DNA of 64,000 nucleotides from Psychrobacter glaciei (GCF_014652895.1 NZ_BMZR01000003.1:1-64000), one strand, 5' to 3'; counted from the first letter of the stretch, positions 38,199-49,123 are shown. Numbers and translations are program-made. The notes: generated by a model from the letters alone, not told the origin.

Positions 38199-39475
38199 CC
38201 CTATTTTCTACCGTTGGCTTATTCATTGCTCTAAGCTTATTTATCGCTTTGATCCTTGGTGTTATCGCCATCATGCCGTGGTTAAGAGCCTCACGCGCAC
38301 CAGATAAACCCGTGGACAATCAGCTACTCGATATCAATATCGCTGTCTTTCGGGCGCGTCTAGCAGAACTAAAATCGGATAAGGATGCTGGCACGATTGA
38401 TGATAGCCATTATCAAACCCAAAAGCTTGAGCTTGAACGTCAGCTTTTAGATGCACAGCGCGTTGTAGCACCGATGGTCGTACCGGGTATCAAAAGCCGA
38501 TTGATTATTATAGTTTGGGTGCCGGTCTTGGCTGTCATGGCATATCTGATGATTGGTGATCGCACGCCTGTTTTTGAATTGTGGGCTGCCGAGGATAAAG
38601 TTGGTCAAGTTGCTGATGATTTACTCACAGGTAAGATTGACCAGCCGCCAGCATGGGCCATTGAAGATGGGCAGCAGCTGATTAGCGCTATGCAAACCAA
38701 TGTCTATCGCCACGCTGATGACTACAATCGCTGGATGCGCTTATCAGAGTTATTCTTATCATTAGAGGCGACGGACTCGGCACTAGAAGCATTGTCGCGC
38801 GCCTATCGATTGTCGCCAGATAACGAAGAGATTGCGACGACGTACGCACAGATTAGTTTTTTTGCCAATAAAGGGCAGTTGGATGATAATAGTCGTCGTG
38901 TTTTGGAGGCGGTTTTAGCCAAAAATCCACAGCATGAGGGTGCGCAAATGCTCATGGCAATGGGTGAGGCACGCAGTAGTAACTTTGATCAAGCACAAGG
39001 CTGGATTAAGCGTTTGCGCGCTAGTATTGCGGCCAAGCCTGGGGATCATACACAAGCGCTGGCCAGTTTGGACGAGTTGAGTGCTAATGTGACGACTCAG
39101 CAACAACAAGCCTCTGAAGGTATCGACGTCACAATAACGATCAATGCCAGTTTGTTACCGCTGGTCAAAGGCGATGATGTTTTGTTTGTAGCGATACGCG
39201 ATGTCAAAGGTGGTCCGCCGTTTGCTGCTAAGCGTTTGCCAATTAGCGTGATTAAGCAAGGTGAGGTCAATATCAGTCTAAGCGATCTTGATGCCATGAT
39301 GCCGACAAGAACGCTAAAATCTGCCCGTGCGGAAAAAATACAGTTGGCCGTCATTGCCCGTATTAGCCATAGCGGCAATGCCAGTGCAGAGTCAGGTGAT
39401 TTATCGGGTAATCCTGTGGTGATTAGCGCTGAGCAAAATCAGGTCAACGTTGATATCAATCAACAGGTTCCTTGA
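38195..39475 (+). CDS. ccmI: Cytochrome c-type biogenesis protein CcmI
   Basis: 426 residues. Two N-terminal membrane helices flank a cytoplasmic loop with a leucine-zipper-like segment (LAELKSDKDAGTIDDSHYQT). A periplasmic tetratricopeptide region follows (residues ~180-270), then the C-terminal CcmI domain (TITINASLLPLVKGDDVLFV). It chaperones apocytochrome c to the CcmF/H haem lyase. Its ATG overlaps the ccmH stop. Last gene of the operon. Confidence 0.92.
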   Translation: MTLFSTVGLFIALSLFIALILGVIAIMPWLRASRAPDKPVDNQLLDINIAVFRARLAELKSDKDAGTIDDSHYQTQKLELERQLLDAQRVVAPMVVPGIKSRLIIIVWVPVLAVMAYLMIGDRTPVFELWAAEDKVGQVADDLLTGKIDQPPAWAIEDGQQLISAMQTNVYRHADDYNRWMRLSELFLSLEATDSALEALSRAYRLSPDNEEIATTYAQISFFANKGQLDDNSRRVLEAVLAKNPQHEGAQMLMAMGEARSSNFDQAQGWIKRLRASIAAKPGDHTQALASLDELSANVTTQQQQASEGIDVTITINASLLPLVKGDDVLFVAIRDVKGGPPFAAKRLPISVIKQGEVNISLSDLDAMMPTRTLKSARAEKIQLAVIARISHSGNASAESGDLSGNPVVISAEQNQVNVDINQQVP

Positions 39476-39620
39476 TATAATTCCCTCACACCATCAGTTT
39501 TTAATACCATTGCTGTTGCCCGTCGGAGTCACGCGCAATAGCATTATATGAACAGATAAGTCATGGCAACTTATCACAGTAATAATGAAAATACTTGAGC
39601 TTTGCAAAGCCACAAGGTAA

Positions 39621-40361
<741 letters not shown>

Positions 40362-40392
40362 CTATCGATTGTAAATGATAGATGTAGTCAGT

Positions 40393-40423
40393 AAAAACCC
40401 TGTTCATTAGCAGGGTTTTTTTA
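40393..40423 (+). terminator. adk terminator
   Basis: AAAAACCCTG, TTCATTAG loop, CAGGGTTTTTTT. Confidence 0.9.
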
Positions 40424-40477
40424 TGTCCAAAAATTGATAGTGATAAAACTGCCTTAACATTATGGAAACCAATCCAT

Positions 40478-40517
40478 AAAAAAAGCCGCTCACTCATCAT
40501 GAGTAAACGGCTTTTTT
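40478..40517 (-). terminator. secB terminator
   Basis: AAAAAAGCCG and CGGCTTTTTT enclose an inner hairpin ACTCAT/ATGAGT. T runs on both strands; it is placed to end secB on the minus strand. Confidence 0.85.
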
Positions 40518-40563
40518 ATCAAAATATATGACTTATAAAGTCAGTACATTTCTGATTTAAAAC

Positions 40564-41016
40564 TTATGCGTTACCTTCAGCATCTACTTGCGCTTGTTGC
40601 TGGCTTTGCGCGTAAGCTTGATCAAAATTTACGGGTGCTAGCAATAACTGCGGGAAGCTACCACGCGTCACGATGTCGCTGATGACTTCGCGAGCGTATG
40701 GGAATAGCACGTTAGGGCAGTATGCACCTAAAATTTGACCAATTTGGTCTTCTGGAATATCTTTTAATAAGAAAATACCGGCTTGATGCACTTCAGCGAT
40801 AAACGCCGCTTCATCTGCGTTTTTAGCCGTGACGCTTACCGTCAAAATCACTTGATAATGATCGTCGTCAAGTTTTTCAGCGTTACTTGATAAGTTGATA
40901 TCCAGCTCAGGGTTCCACTCTTTGGTGAATACGCCAGCGCCTGGTACTTCAAGTGACATGTCTTTGACGTAAATGCGTTCTAGTGCCAATTGTGGTTGTG
41001 CTTGTTCTTCAGCCAT
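40564..41016 (-). CDS. secB: Protein-export chaperone SecB
   Basis: 150 residues. Characteristic [19 protein letters not shown] and [20 protein letters not shown] followed by [16 protein letters not shown]. It holds preproteins unfolded and delivers them to SecA. The order yibN-grxC-secB matches the enterobacterial cluster, though spacing here is wider, with a terminator-like hairpin upstream of yibN's partner genes. Confidence 0.97.
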   Translation of the reverse strand: MAEEQAQPQLALERIYVKDMSLEVPGAGVFTKEWNPELDINLSSNAEKLDDDHYQVILTVSVTAKNADEAAFIAEVHQAGIFLLKDIPEDQIGQILGAYCPNVLFPYAREVISDIVTRGSFPQLLLAPVNFDQAYAQSQQQAQVDAEGNA

Positions 41017-41231
41017 GATAATTCCTCTAAAAGTTAATCAAATGAGTGGGCAAATAATAATTGTAATATAAATCGAGACTATGTTTCGAGGTTATTTCGA
41101 AGTTATTTAGACATTATCTCGATATTTTTTTACCAATTTTTTATTCTTGCCGTTGTTGATCTTCGAATATCAAATCTTTACAAACGCAAAGATAGCACAG
41201 GTAAAGAGTGACAGTAAGCAAAGTTAACAGA

Positions 41232-41495
41232 TTAACCTGCTAATAGCTCGTCAAGTTTGCCCTGTTGGTTCATTTGATTGAGCTCATCAAAACCACCAAC
41301 GAAAGTCTCACCGACGAAAATTTGTGGTACGGTGCGATAGTTATTGGTTTTTTGCATCAAAGCACGGCGCTCATCGCTGCTCATGTCATGCATACCGATT
41401 TCTTCATAGTCAACGCCTTTAGACTTTAGCAGTTGTTTGGCGTTTGAGCAGTAAGGGCAGATAGGAGTGGTGTAAACTTTAACAGATACAGTCAT
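41232..41495 (-). CDS. grxC: Glutaredoxin 3
   Basis: 87 residues with the dithiol site TTPICPYCSNAKQLL and the glutathione-binding TVPQIFVGETFVGGFDEL. It reduces disulfides and mixed glutathione disulfides. GGAT precedes the ATG. Located between yibN-like and secB genes. Confidence 0.96.
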   Translation of the reverse strand: MTVSVKVYTTPICPYCSNAKQLLKSKGVDYEEIGMHDMSSDERRALMQKTNNYRTVPQIFVGETFVGGFDELNQMNQQGKLDELLAG

Positions 41496-41690
41496 GGTAA
41501 ATCCTTATTTATCAGTTTATGCGGCAACAGTTTTATTATAAACACTCATGTTATAAAAAATATTATAATCCGTCACCAACGAGTAAATTACAAACGTAAT
41601 TGGTTATGCTCATTATAAAGTGGGGATGGGTAGCATAAATTCAAGCTGGCTAAGCCCAAAAGGTGTGACAGTAGCGTAAATGCCACACAA

Positions 41691-41722
41691 AAAAAGACAC
41701 CCAATGAAGAAGTGTCTTTTTT
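41691..41722 (-). terminator. Terminator after the rhodanese gene
   Basis: AAAAAGACAC / GTGTCTTTTTT stem with T runs on both sides, between yibN and grxC, so the two genes are probably separate transcripts. Confidence 0.75.
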
Positions 41723-41797
41723 CTAACTTTGCGCTGCTAGCAGTGAGAACGAGCGTGTAGCCTGAGCAAGCTATTTGATTAAGTAGATTTAAGCAAG

Positions 41798-42253
41798 CTA
41801 CTTATGCAAGCTCGGTTTTGCCTTACCTTTATTCTTAGATTTGGCATCTTTTACACCGACCAATGGCATGCCAGCACTTTGCCAACCGCCAACACCGCCT
41901 TCTAAGCGGTAAACACTGTCTTTGCCAATCATTTGGATGGCTGCGCCTGCTTGCACGCCCATATCGCAAATGATGATGACTGGATGCTCAATCGCACGAA
42001 TCTCTTCGATGCGGTCTTTGAGATCAGTAAAAGGTATGTTGCGGCTGCCTTGGATATAACCGGTCTCAAACTTCTTTTTGGCTCGAATATCGATAAGCTG
42101 CGCGTTTTGCGAGTTCACCATCATCCCAAGGGTATTGGGTGATATTTTCTTACCGCTACGTTTGTTTTCGATGGCAAAGAACAGTACGGCAAGTACGGCT
42201 AATATGCCAAATAAAAACGGGTGGTTACCCACAAATTCTAGCGCACGATCCAA
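41798..42253 (-). CDS. yibN: Rhodanese-like domain protein (YibN type)
   Basis: 151 residues. One N-terminal membrane helix (PFLFGILAVLAVLFFAIENK) anchors a cytoplasmic rhodanese domain with LIDIRAKKKFETGYIQGSRN and the active-site Cys in IIICDMGVQAGAA. Rhodanese domains handle persulfide sulfur; the precise role of YibN is not settled. The start is TTG: GGAGG lies six bases before it, and the ATG in between is out of frame. The tail is Lys-rich. Confidence 0.9.
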   Translation of the reverse strand: MDRALEFVGNHPFLFGILAVLAVLFFAIENKRSGKKISPNTLGMMVNSQNAQLIDIRAKKKFETGYIQGSRNIPFTDLKDRIEEIRAIEHPVIIICDMGVQAGAAIQMIGKDSVYRLEGGVGGWQSAGMPLVGVKDAKSKNKGKAKPSLHK

Positions 42254-42394
42254 AACATACCTCCAAAAATGAGTGTTCTGTTAAGCTGAGAAGACAGCCT
42301 AACGATATTGAACAAGGCGCTATTATACCGATAAGGTCATCTATAGTAAACGTGTGATGCTCAACCTAACGTTTAACAGTTAATAAGGCAACGG

Positions 42395-43498
42395 TTAATA
42401 AGGTTTGGTGTCAGCTTCTTCTCTTAGCGTCACCAAATTTTCAACGCGGCGTTGCAGCACTTCACCGTCAGCAACGGCTTGCCATAACGCGCAGCCTTTG
42501 CTGTTGTGAGTGTGGCGACAATCACGGAATTGACAGTCACCTGACAGTGGTGCAAGCTCAACGAAGCCTGAGATGATATCATCCGGCGTCAAATGCCAAA
42601 TACCATATTCGCGAATACCCGGCGTATCAACGATACCGCCTTGGGTTAAATCATCAGGGTTGAAGGGTAACAGACGGCTGGTGGTGGTGGTATGTTGACC
42701 AAGCTTTGAGTTCTCAGAGATGATATTGACGATCTGCCCAGAGTCTGGCAATAGCGCATTGATTAAACTGCTTTTACCAACGCCCGATTGTCCGGCAAAA
42801 ATAACCAGCTTTTTATCTATGTAGCGCTTGAGCTCATCCAGTCCTTCTTGTTCATCGCTATCTGCGACGTTTTCTGGGCAATCAACTGAGGTTAATACGC
42901 TCTCATAACCAAGGGCAGCATACTGTGCCAACAGCTCACTGGTATCGACGCCGTTTTCTGCTGCTAGTAAATCGGCTTTATTCAGCACCAATAGTGGCTT
43001 TACACCAGCATGATGACAGACGACCAAATAGCGATCGATTAAGGTTGGCGCAGCAGCAGGCAACGGCGCAAACACAATGGCGAGAATATCGACATTGGCA
43101 GCAACGGGCTTGAGCTTGTGATAGCGATCAGGGCGTGAGACGAGAGACGTGCGCGGCTTGACTGATTCGATACGTCCAAAGCCCGTATTAGAATCGGCGC
43201 TCCAGCGTACTTGGTCACCAGCGGCCAGCATCGGCAAATTGGTACGTACATGACAGCGCCAAATATCACCCAATTCAAGCGTTTGCCAAAACGGCTCAGG
43301 ATCATCAGGGGCAACTTCTGGCTGCGCTGGGATGACCGCTGGCAAGCTGGTGACTTGTACTTCTAATTGCTTACCATAGTGCGCCATGACCACGCCATCC
43401 ATCAAACTCTCATCGATGCTGTCTTGACTGATCAGCTGTTGTTTGTCGATGCGCCGAATCTGTTGTTTGGTCAGCTTGCGTTGCCGGATTAATGCCAT
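42395..43498 (-). CDS. rsgA: Ribosome small-subunit-dependent GTPase A
   Basis: About 367 residues from the ATG at 43498, where the conserved basic N-terminus (MALIRQRKLTKQQIRRIDKQ) begins; the frame extends farther upstream without homology-like sequence. The circularly permuted GTPase order is clear: NKAD in LLVLNKADLL, then the P-loop GQSGVGKSSLINALLP, then DTPGIRE. A zinc knuckle CQFRDCRHTHNSKGC follows. It matures and checks the 30S subunit. Divergent from orn, the standard arrangement. Confidence 0.95.
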   Translation of the reverse strand: MALIRQRKLTKQQIRRIDKQQLISQDSIDESLMDGVVMAHYGKQLEVQVTSLPAVIPAQPEVAPDDPEPFWQTLELGDIWRCHVRTNLPMLAAGDQVRWSADSNTGFGRIESVKPRTSLVSRPDRYHKLKPVAANVDILAIVFAPLPAAAPTLIDRYLVVCHHAGVKPLLVLNKADLLAAENGVDTSELLAQYAALGYESVLTSVDCPENVADSDEQEGLDELKRYIDKKLVIFAGQSGVGKSSLINALLPDSGQIVNIISENSKLGQHTTTTSRLLPFNPDDLTQGGIVDTPGIREYGIWHLTPDDIISGFVELAPLSGDCQFRDCRHTHNSKGCALWQAVADGEVLQRRVENLVTLREEADTKPY

Positions 43499-43726
43499 GA
43501 GAGTGTGACCTATTAAAAAAATATTGCTAAGTGTAGCGTGAAAATTTGCTAACATACAGCCTAAAGCGCCTGTGCCAGACAGTGGTTTTGTAATGTTTAA
43601 GTTTTTTTGGATGTTATGAACCACCAAGCGCACAGCAATGCCATCTGCGCGTTGCCAGCTGGTGATGATTTACGTAAGTAATACTGCGCCAAAGTTGTTC
43701 CAAACTTTTTGACCATAGGACAAAAT

Positions 43727-44314
43727 ATGAGTACCGATGACCATCCCAATAAGATTAAAATCAGAAACCAAGGCAAAAAAGGGCTGGTATGGATTGACCT
43801 AGAAATGACCGGACTTGATACCATCAATGACGAGATTATCGAGATTGCTACCGTGGTGACGGACGAGGATCTCAATGTCCTTGCTGAAGGACCTGTATTC
43901 GCTATCAAAGTGTCTGACCGTATTTTAAACGGCATGGATGATTGGAATACCAAGCAGCATGGGCAGTCAGGGTTGGTGGATCGTGTGCGCCGTAGTACCG
44001 TGACATTGGCAGAAGCAGAAGCTGAGACGATTAAGTTCCTCAATAAATGGGTCGATAGCGGCAAGTCACCCATGTGTGGCAACTCCATCTGTCAAGATCG
44101 TCGCTTTATGGCGCGCCAAATGCCTGAGCTTGAGCGATTCTTTCACTATCGCAACCTTGATGTGTCATCAATCAAAGAGCTGTGTTTCCGCTGGCGTCCT
44201 GATATTCTCAGAAACTTTGAAAAAGGTGGCAGTCATTTAGCATTGGATGATATTCGCGATTCTATCCGTGAACTAAAGCATTATCGTCAGCATTTCTTTA
44301 AACTCATGCCTTAG
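43727..44314 (+). CDS. orn: Oligoribonuclease
   Basis: About 195 residues from the ATG at 43727 (AGGA upstream). DEDD exonuclease: [11 protein letters not shown], then [18 protein letters not shown] and [16 protein letters not shown]. It degrades 2-5-nt RNAs and pGpG to mononucleotides. Divergent from rsgA; ends in a strong terminator. Confidence 0.97.
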   Translation: MSTDDHPNKIKIRNQGKKGLVWIDLEMTGLDTINDEIIEIATVVTDEDLNVLAEGPVFAIKVSDRILNGMDDWNTKQHGQSGLVDRVRRSTVTLAEAEAETIKFLNKWVDSGKSPMCGNSICQDRRFMARQMPELERFFHYRNLDVSSIKELCFRWRPDILRNFEKGGSHLALDDIRDSIRELKHYRQHFFKLMP

Positions 44315-44360
44315 GATAATGGTTAGCAGAATAGCGATTCGCAGAATGTGAAATGGTATA

Positions 44361-44396
44361 AAAAAGGGTCTGTTACTTATGCAACAGACCCTTTTT
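44361..44396 (+). terminator. orn/lpxH bidirectional terminator
   Basis: Perfect 14-bp stem AAAAAGGGTCTGTT / AACAGACCCTTTTT with an 8-base loop between converging orn and lpxH. Confidence 0.92.
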
Positions 44397-44429
44397 CTTT
44401 TAAATGAAAAGTACTTAATGAGGCGCACC

Positions 44430-45272
44430 CTACACTAAATAACTAAACTCAACCAAATCAAATTCTGTATGGTCGTTTTTTACGCTTACCTCTGTCACAA
44501 CTGCGCCAATCACCGCACTGACTTTGGATTGGCGTTTTTCTTCATCGAGCAAGCGCCAATCCCCAAGGACATAACGTATCTTATCATTATCCCTGTGATG
44601 AACATCTGGACGATGAGTATGTCCATGTAATAGCGCATCATTGTTATTCACTGCGGCTGCCACAGCTTTGTCATTAACATCCATAATATGCGCGGCTTTA
44701 TTGGCATTGTTCTTTTGACTTTTTTTACGCATGTTATCGGCGATAGCCAAGCGCTTCTCTAAAGGTTTGTTCAGCAAATACCATTGGGTCATAGGATTGC
44801 GCATTATTTTGCGAAAAAACTGATATTTTTTATCATCAGTACACAAGGCATCGCCATGCTCTAAGCGGTAGTCTTGTTGACCGACTTTTAAGGCGTAAGG
44901 CTCAAAAATAAGCTCGCCACCAAATAAATTGCAAAAAGGCTGCCCCAATAAAAAATCACGGTTGCCATGCATGACTAAAATCTCGCAGCCAGCTACGCGT
45001 AGTTTTTTCAACTTAGTAATAAGTGGGGTAAGCCAATGACTTTGTCGCTCATCTTCTGATAAGGACAAATACACATCATCACCTAGCCAAACTTCGAACC
45101 AATCGCCCAAAATGAATAGGCGCTTAAGCGCAGGCAAGGCAAGGCAATCATCTAGTAGCGCCAAAAAAGCCTGCACTAAGGCAGGCTCTTCAGGCGATAA
45201 ATGCAAATCGCTAATCAATACTTGCCGCACCTCATGAGGGCGGGTGGTAATTAGATGGTCAAAACTTTGCAT
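44430..45272 (-). CDS. lpxH: UDP-2,3-diacylglucosamine diphosphatase LpxH
   Basis: 280 residues. The calcineurin-like metal site is complete: LISDLHLSPEEP, LGDWFEVWLGDD, MHGNRDFLLG, LEHGDALCTDDK and LLHGHTHRPDVH. It releases UMP to give lipid X in lipid A synthesis at the inner membrane. AAGGATAA precedes the ATG. It is about 115 bases downstream of ppiB, a pairing common in gammaproteobacteria. The ~30-residue C-terminal part is slightly longer than in E. coli. Confidence 0.95.
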   Translation of the reverse strand: MQSFDHLITTRPHEVRQVLISDLHLSPEEPALVQAFLALLDDCLALPALKRLFILGDWFEVWLGDDVYLSLSEDERQSHWLTPLITKLKKLRVAGCEILVMHGNRDFLLGQPFCNLFGGELIFEPYALKVGQQDYRLEHGDALCTDDKKYQFFRKIMRNPMTQWYLLNKPLEKRLAIADNMRKKSQKNNANKAAHIMDVNDKAVAAAVNNNDALLHGHTHRPDVHHRDNDKIRYVLGDWRLLDEEKRQSKVSAVIGAVVTEVSVKNDHTEFDLVEFSYLV

Positions 45273-45387
45273 TTATCCTTATCCTCGTGACTTGTCATAA
45301 GCTTCTATCGATAATGCTTATATCTTGACTATCACTTAATAACCATTACTTATTAAATGTTACTGAGAAGCCATTTTTTAATAACTA

Positions 45388-45903
45388 TTACTGAGTAATG
45401 ATGGTCGCTGAGTTGATAACGACTGGCTCTTTTGGTACGTCAGCATGCATGCCGAAACGACCAGTAGGAACGCCGCGCATTTTTTCGATCACATCCATAC
45501 CGCTTGTCACTTTACCAAATACAGTGTAGCCCCAGCCCTGCATGTTTTTGCCAGTATGGTTTAGGAAGTCGTTGTCTTTTACGTTAACGAAAAACTGACT
45601 GGTTGCTGAATGTGGATCTTGGGTACGCGCCATCGCAATCGTACCAGCATCATTTTTTAGACCATTGTCTGCTTCGTTTTCAACTGGAGCATTGGTTGGC
45701 TTTTCATTCATTTCAGCGTCCATTCCGCCGCCTTGAATCATAAAACCATCAATGATGCGATGAAAAATCGTGCCATCATAATGACCAGATTTTACGTAGT
45801 TTAAAAAGTTTTCTACGGTTTTTGGCGCTTTTTCTTCATTGAGTTCGATAACGATCGCACCCATATTGGTTTCAAGCTCTACTACTGGTGGCATGTCTAC
45901 CAT
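45388..45903 (-). CDS. ppiB: Cyclophilin-type peptidyl-prolyl isomerase
   Basis: 171 residues, no signal peptide, so cytoplasmic PpiB rather than PpiA. Cyclophilin core: [30 protein letters not shown] and [25 protein letters not shown] precedes the ATG. Upstream of lpxH. Confidence 0.96.
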   Translation of the reverse strand: MVDMPPVVELETNMGAIVIELNEEKAPKTVENFLNYVKSGHYDGTIFHRIIDGFMIQGGGMDAEMNEKPTNAPVENEADNGLKNDAGTIAMARTQDPHSATSQFFVNVKDNDFLNHTGKNMQGWGYTVFGKVTSGMDVIEKMRGVPTGRFGMHADVPKEPVVINSATIITQ

Positions 45904-46243
45904 AAGATATTCCTTTTTGATTGCAGCGCCTAAAATGACGCTGTTAAGTGGTGGATAAAAAGTTGGTGGTTAAAAGTTATGGCTAGTCTAACGGCTTTTT
46001 TATCCCGTGTCATGTATCTGGCTGTTAATGCGTTTGCAAAAGCTGATAGAATAACGCAACTTTCCATTTTTAATGATTTTTGAACGCTGATTTTAACAGC
46101 GCCAATTTTAACAATTGGGTTTATGATCATCCATTTTTAGTAGCTTAGTTTTAGTAAATTGGTTTTAATAGTTTGGTTTAAGTTTTCATGAGGCGTGATG
46201 GCACGCTGCATGAATGGACAATTTGCGTTAGGAGCAATGCCCG

Positions 46244-47983
46244 ATGAGTGAGCACTCAAGCAACAATGCACAAAAAGATGAACAAAAAAACGACTTTATT
46301 CGTAATATCATTCGTGATGATGTCAATGCGCAAAAATACCAGCAGATTGTGACCCGTTTTCCGCCTGAGCCAAATGGCTACTTGCATTTGGGTCACGTAA
46401 AGTCTATTTGTCTAAACTTTGGCGTCGCTAAAGAGTTTGGTGGTATCTGTCATTTGCGCTATGACGACACCAACCCAACGGCCGAAAAGCAAGATTACAT
46501 CGATAATATCAAAAACGATGTGCAATGGTTGGGCTTTGACTGGGCAGGCGAGGCGCTGCATGCTTCTAGCTACTTCGACCAGCTATATGTTTGGGCGGTG
46601 CAGTTGATCGAGCAGGGTGATGCATACGTTGACCTACAGACGCCTGAGCAAATCAAAGAAAATCGTGGCTCATTCAATGAGGCAGGCAAGCCGTCACCGC
46701 AGCGTGATGCCAGCGTAGCAGACAATTCAGCATTGTTTGAAGACATGAAAAACGGCAAATATGCAGACGGTACTGCCGTATTACGTGCCAAAATTGACAT
46801 GACTGATGCCAATATGAATATGCGCGACCCAATTATCTACCGTGTGATGCATCAAGAACATCATCAGACCGGTGATAAATGGTGCATTTATCCTATGTAT
46901 GATTTTGCCCATCCGTTGTCAGATGCCTTAGAAGGCATTACTCATTCGCTATGTACCCTTGAGTTTGAAGACCATCGTCCGTTTTATGATTGGATTGTCA
47001 ATAAAATCGGCTTCGAGCAACCGCCGCATCAGTATGAGTTCTCACGCCTCAATGTTGACCATACATTGACCAGTAAGCGTAAGCTCAAGCAATTGGTCGA
47101 TGAAGCTATCGTCGATGGCTGGGATGATCCGCGCATGCCAACCGTCGCTGGTATGCGTCGTCGCGGCTATACGCCTGAAGGCTTGCGTGATTTCTGTGAT
47201 CGCGTTGGTGTCTCCAAAGCGGATGGTGTGACCGATATGCGTTTGCTAGAATTTAGTATTCGTCAGTCGTTAGACAATACGACAGCACGTGGTATGGCAG
47301 TGCTTAAGCCATTAAAAGTGACTATTACTAACTTCAGCGATGCGGTCAGTCAGTGGGAAATGCTAAAAGCGGACAGCGTCAATGCGCGCTTTGACGCTGA
47401 GGCACAAACCTTATGGTTGACGCAGCCAAACCATCCTAATATTGATATGGGCGAGCGTGAGATTCCGTTTACCGAGACCCTTTATATCGATAAAGGCGAT
47501 TACGAGATTGAACCGCCAGCAGGCTATAAGCGTCTATCACCTGAAAAGCCAGAAATTCGTTTGCGTAATACTTACGTATTGGCCGTGACCGAGCATATTA
47601 CCGATGATAGTGGCAACGTCGTGGAGCTAAAAGCGACGATTGATCCGACGACCTTGGGTCAAAACCCTGAAGGCCGCAAGGTTAAAGGTGTGATTCATTG
47701 GGTATCGGCGAGCCAAGGGATTCCAGCCACCGTGCGTCTATACGAGCCGCTATTCAGTGTCGAAGATCCGAGTAACGTCAGTGACGTCCATCAAGCATTG
47801 AACCCTAACTCATTGACCGAGCTGAATGCCGTGGTTGAGCCATCATTGGTCAATGCTGATGCTGGCACGCGCTTCCAGTTTGAGCGTGAAGGCTACTTTA
47901 TCTCTGATAGCGAAGAGCACAGTAGTGACCAGCCCGTGTTTAATCAAATTGTCAGCTTGCGTGACAGTTATAAACCAGCTTAA
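46244..47983 (+). CDS. glnS: Glutaminyl-tRNA synthetase
   Basis: 579 residues, class I. HIGH region in FPPEPNGYLHLGHVKSICLN and the KMSKS-equivalent in TLTSKRKLKQLV. The C-terminal beta-barrel anticodon domain is intact. It charges tRNA-Gln directly. AGGAG precedes the ATG. The last ~20 residues are the usual end. Confidence 0.97.
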   Translation: MSEHSSNNAQKDEQKNDFIRNIIRDDVNAQKYQQIVTRFPPEPNGYLHLGHVKSICLNFGVAKEFGGICHLRYDDTNPTAEKQDYIDNIKNDVQWLGFDWAGEALHASSYFDQLYVWAVQLIEQGDAYVDLQTPEQIKENRGSFNEAGKPSPQRDASVADNSALFEDMKNGKYADGTAVLRAKIDMTDANMNMRDPIIYRVMHQEHHQTGDKWCIYPMYDFAHPLSDALEGITHSLCTLEFEDHRPFYDWIVNKIGFEQPPHQYEFSRLNVDHTLTSKRKLKQLVDEAIVDGWDDPRMPTVAGMRRRGYTPEGLRDFCDRVGVSKADGVTDMRLLEFSIRQSLDNTTARGMAVLKPLKVTITNFSDAVSQWEMLKADSVNARFDAEAQTLWLTQPNHPNIDMGEREIPFTETLYIDKGDYEIEPPAGYKRLSPEKPEIRLRNTYVLAVTEHITDDSGNVVELKATIDPTTLGQNPEGRKVKGVIHWVSASQGIPATVRLYEPLFSVEDPSNVSDVHQALNPNSLTELNAVVEPSLVNADAGTRFQFEREGYFISDSEEHSSDQPVFNQIVSLRDSYKPA

Positions 47984-48051
47984 TCTGTGTCAGTCGTAGC
48001 CTTATCGATAGCATTTTAATCTGATAATCAACAATAGTAGTTTGCAATGTT

Positions 48052-48085
48052 GCCCATTTCTAGTACGCTAGGGATGGGTTTTTTT
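48052..48085 (+). terminator. glnS terminator
   Basis: CCCATTTCTAG / CTAGGGATGGG stem with a TACG tetraloop followed by TTTTTTT. Confidence 0.8.
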
Positions 48086-48129
48086 GTGACTACGCAAAAA
48101 TTTTGATAATAGATGTTGGGGGCATTAGA

Positions 48130-48876
48130 ATGGCAAAGTTTTTAAATAGCAGTGGGACGACTTATCATTTAGAAGAGTTGATTAAAAACGCGTCTGACAG
48201 ATTGATTATTATCAGCCCCTATTTAAAACTCAATGAGCGCATCAAAGAGCTATTAGAGGATCGTAACCGTCTTAAAATCGATATTCGCATTGTCTATGGC
48301 AAAAATGACTTGCACCCCGAAGAGATTAATTGGCTGAAAAACCTCACTTTTATCCGTACCAGCTTTTGCAAAAACTTGCATGCCAAATGCTACCTTAACG
48401 AAAATGAGTGCATCATTACCAGCCTGAATCTCTATGAATTTAGCCAAGTCAATAATAATGAAATGGGCGTGCTGATTTACCGTAACGAAGACGCCAAGCT
48501 TTATGCCGACACTTATGAGGAAGCTCAGCGTATTATTCGTATCAGTGATGAAGTCCGCATGTCCCTTGAAAAAGTAAGCGAATCTGATAACAAGACTGAC
48601 TCTAATGCTAAAACAGCAAGCGCTACAGTTCAAGCGACGGCTATCGCCACTACAGAAGCGGCAACGCCTAATTACTCCAAACTTACTACGGCGAAGCTGG
48701 CGAAAGAATTAGGCTTGAAGACGCAAGAATTAAACGATAAGCTCCTTGCCGCAGGCTATCTAGTAGAGCAAGAAGGCGAGTTGGTATTGACGGATATTGG
48801 ACGTACGGCTGGAGGTACTAGCAAACGTGGTAAATTTGGCGAGTTTTGTTTGTGGGATTCAGGAATGGTGGTTTAA
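48130..48876 (+). CDS. Phospholipase D-like nuclease-family protein with C-terminal winged-helix-like domain
   Basis: About 248 residues from the ATG at 48130 (GGGGGC upstream). The N-terminal half is a PLD-fold domain with a single HKD-like site: NLHAKCYLNENECIITSLNL, in which His, Lys and the following Ser-x-Asn are kept, then an acidic Glu in NNNEMGVLI. Such single-HKD proteins (Nuc, BfiI type) dimerise to form one active site. A Ser/Thr/Ala-rich linker leads to a C-terminal helical segment (KLTTAKLAKELGLKTQELND, then KLLAAGYL) that resembles a helix-turn-helix fold. Phosphodiesterase activity on DNA is likely but unproven; role unknown. It stands alone. Confidence 0.75.
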   Translation: MAKFLNSSGTTYHLEELIKNASDRLIIISPYLKLNERIKELLEDRNRLKIDIRIVYGKNDLHPEEINWLKNLTFIRTSFCKNLHAKCYLNENECIITSLNLYEFSQVNNNEMGVLIYRNEDAKLYADTYEEAQRIIRISDEVRMSLEKVSESDNKTDSNAKTASATVQATAIATTEAATPNYSKLTTAKLAKELGLKTQELNDKLLAAGYLVEQEGELVLTDIGRTAGGTSKRGKFGEFCLWDSGMVV

Positions 48877-49123
48877 ATAGAAACTCTATCACCTGTTATT
48901 TTTTTAAACCCAAATGGTATAACCGCATTACAATCCGTCACAAGACATTGATAATCAGTTTGTTAAGATAAAGTAAGTTTTTCCTGACGTGTAGCCAGTC
49001 CTTTCTTATGACGGCGCGCGTCAATGATAATAATAGAGCGCGTGATTTTCTTTATATGCTAATGCTTAAACATTGGCTTTTAGAGACCAGCGCTCATCAC
49101 TAACAATAGCTAAGGAATTAAGC

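Noticed and set aside
48130-48876. Restriction-modification or toxin-antitoxin system around the PLD-like gene
   Set aside because: No methyltransferase, specificity subunit or small partner gene is adjacent; glnS and a peroxiredoxin gene flank it.
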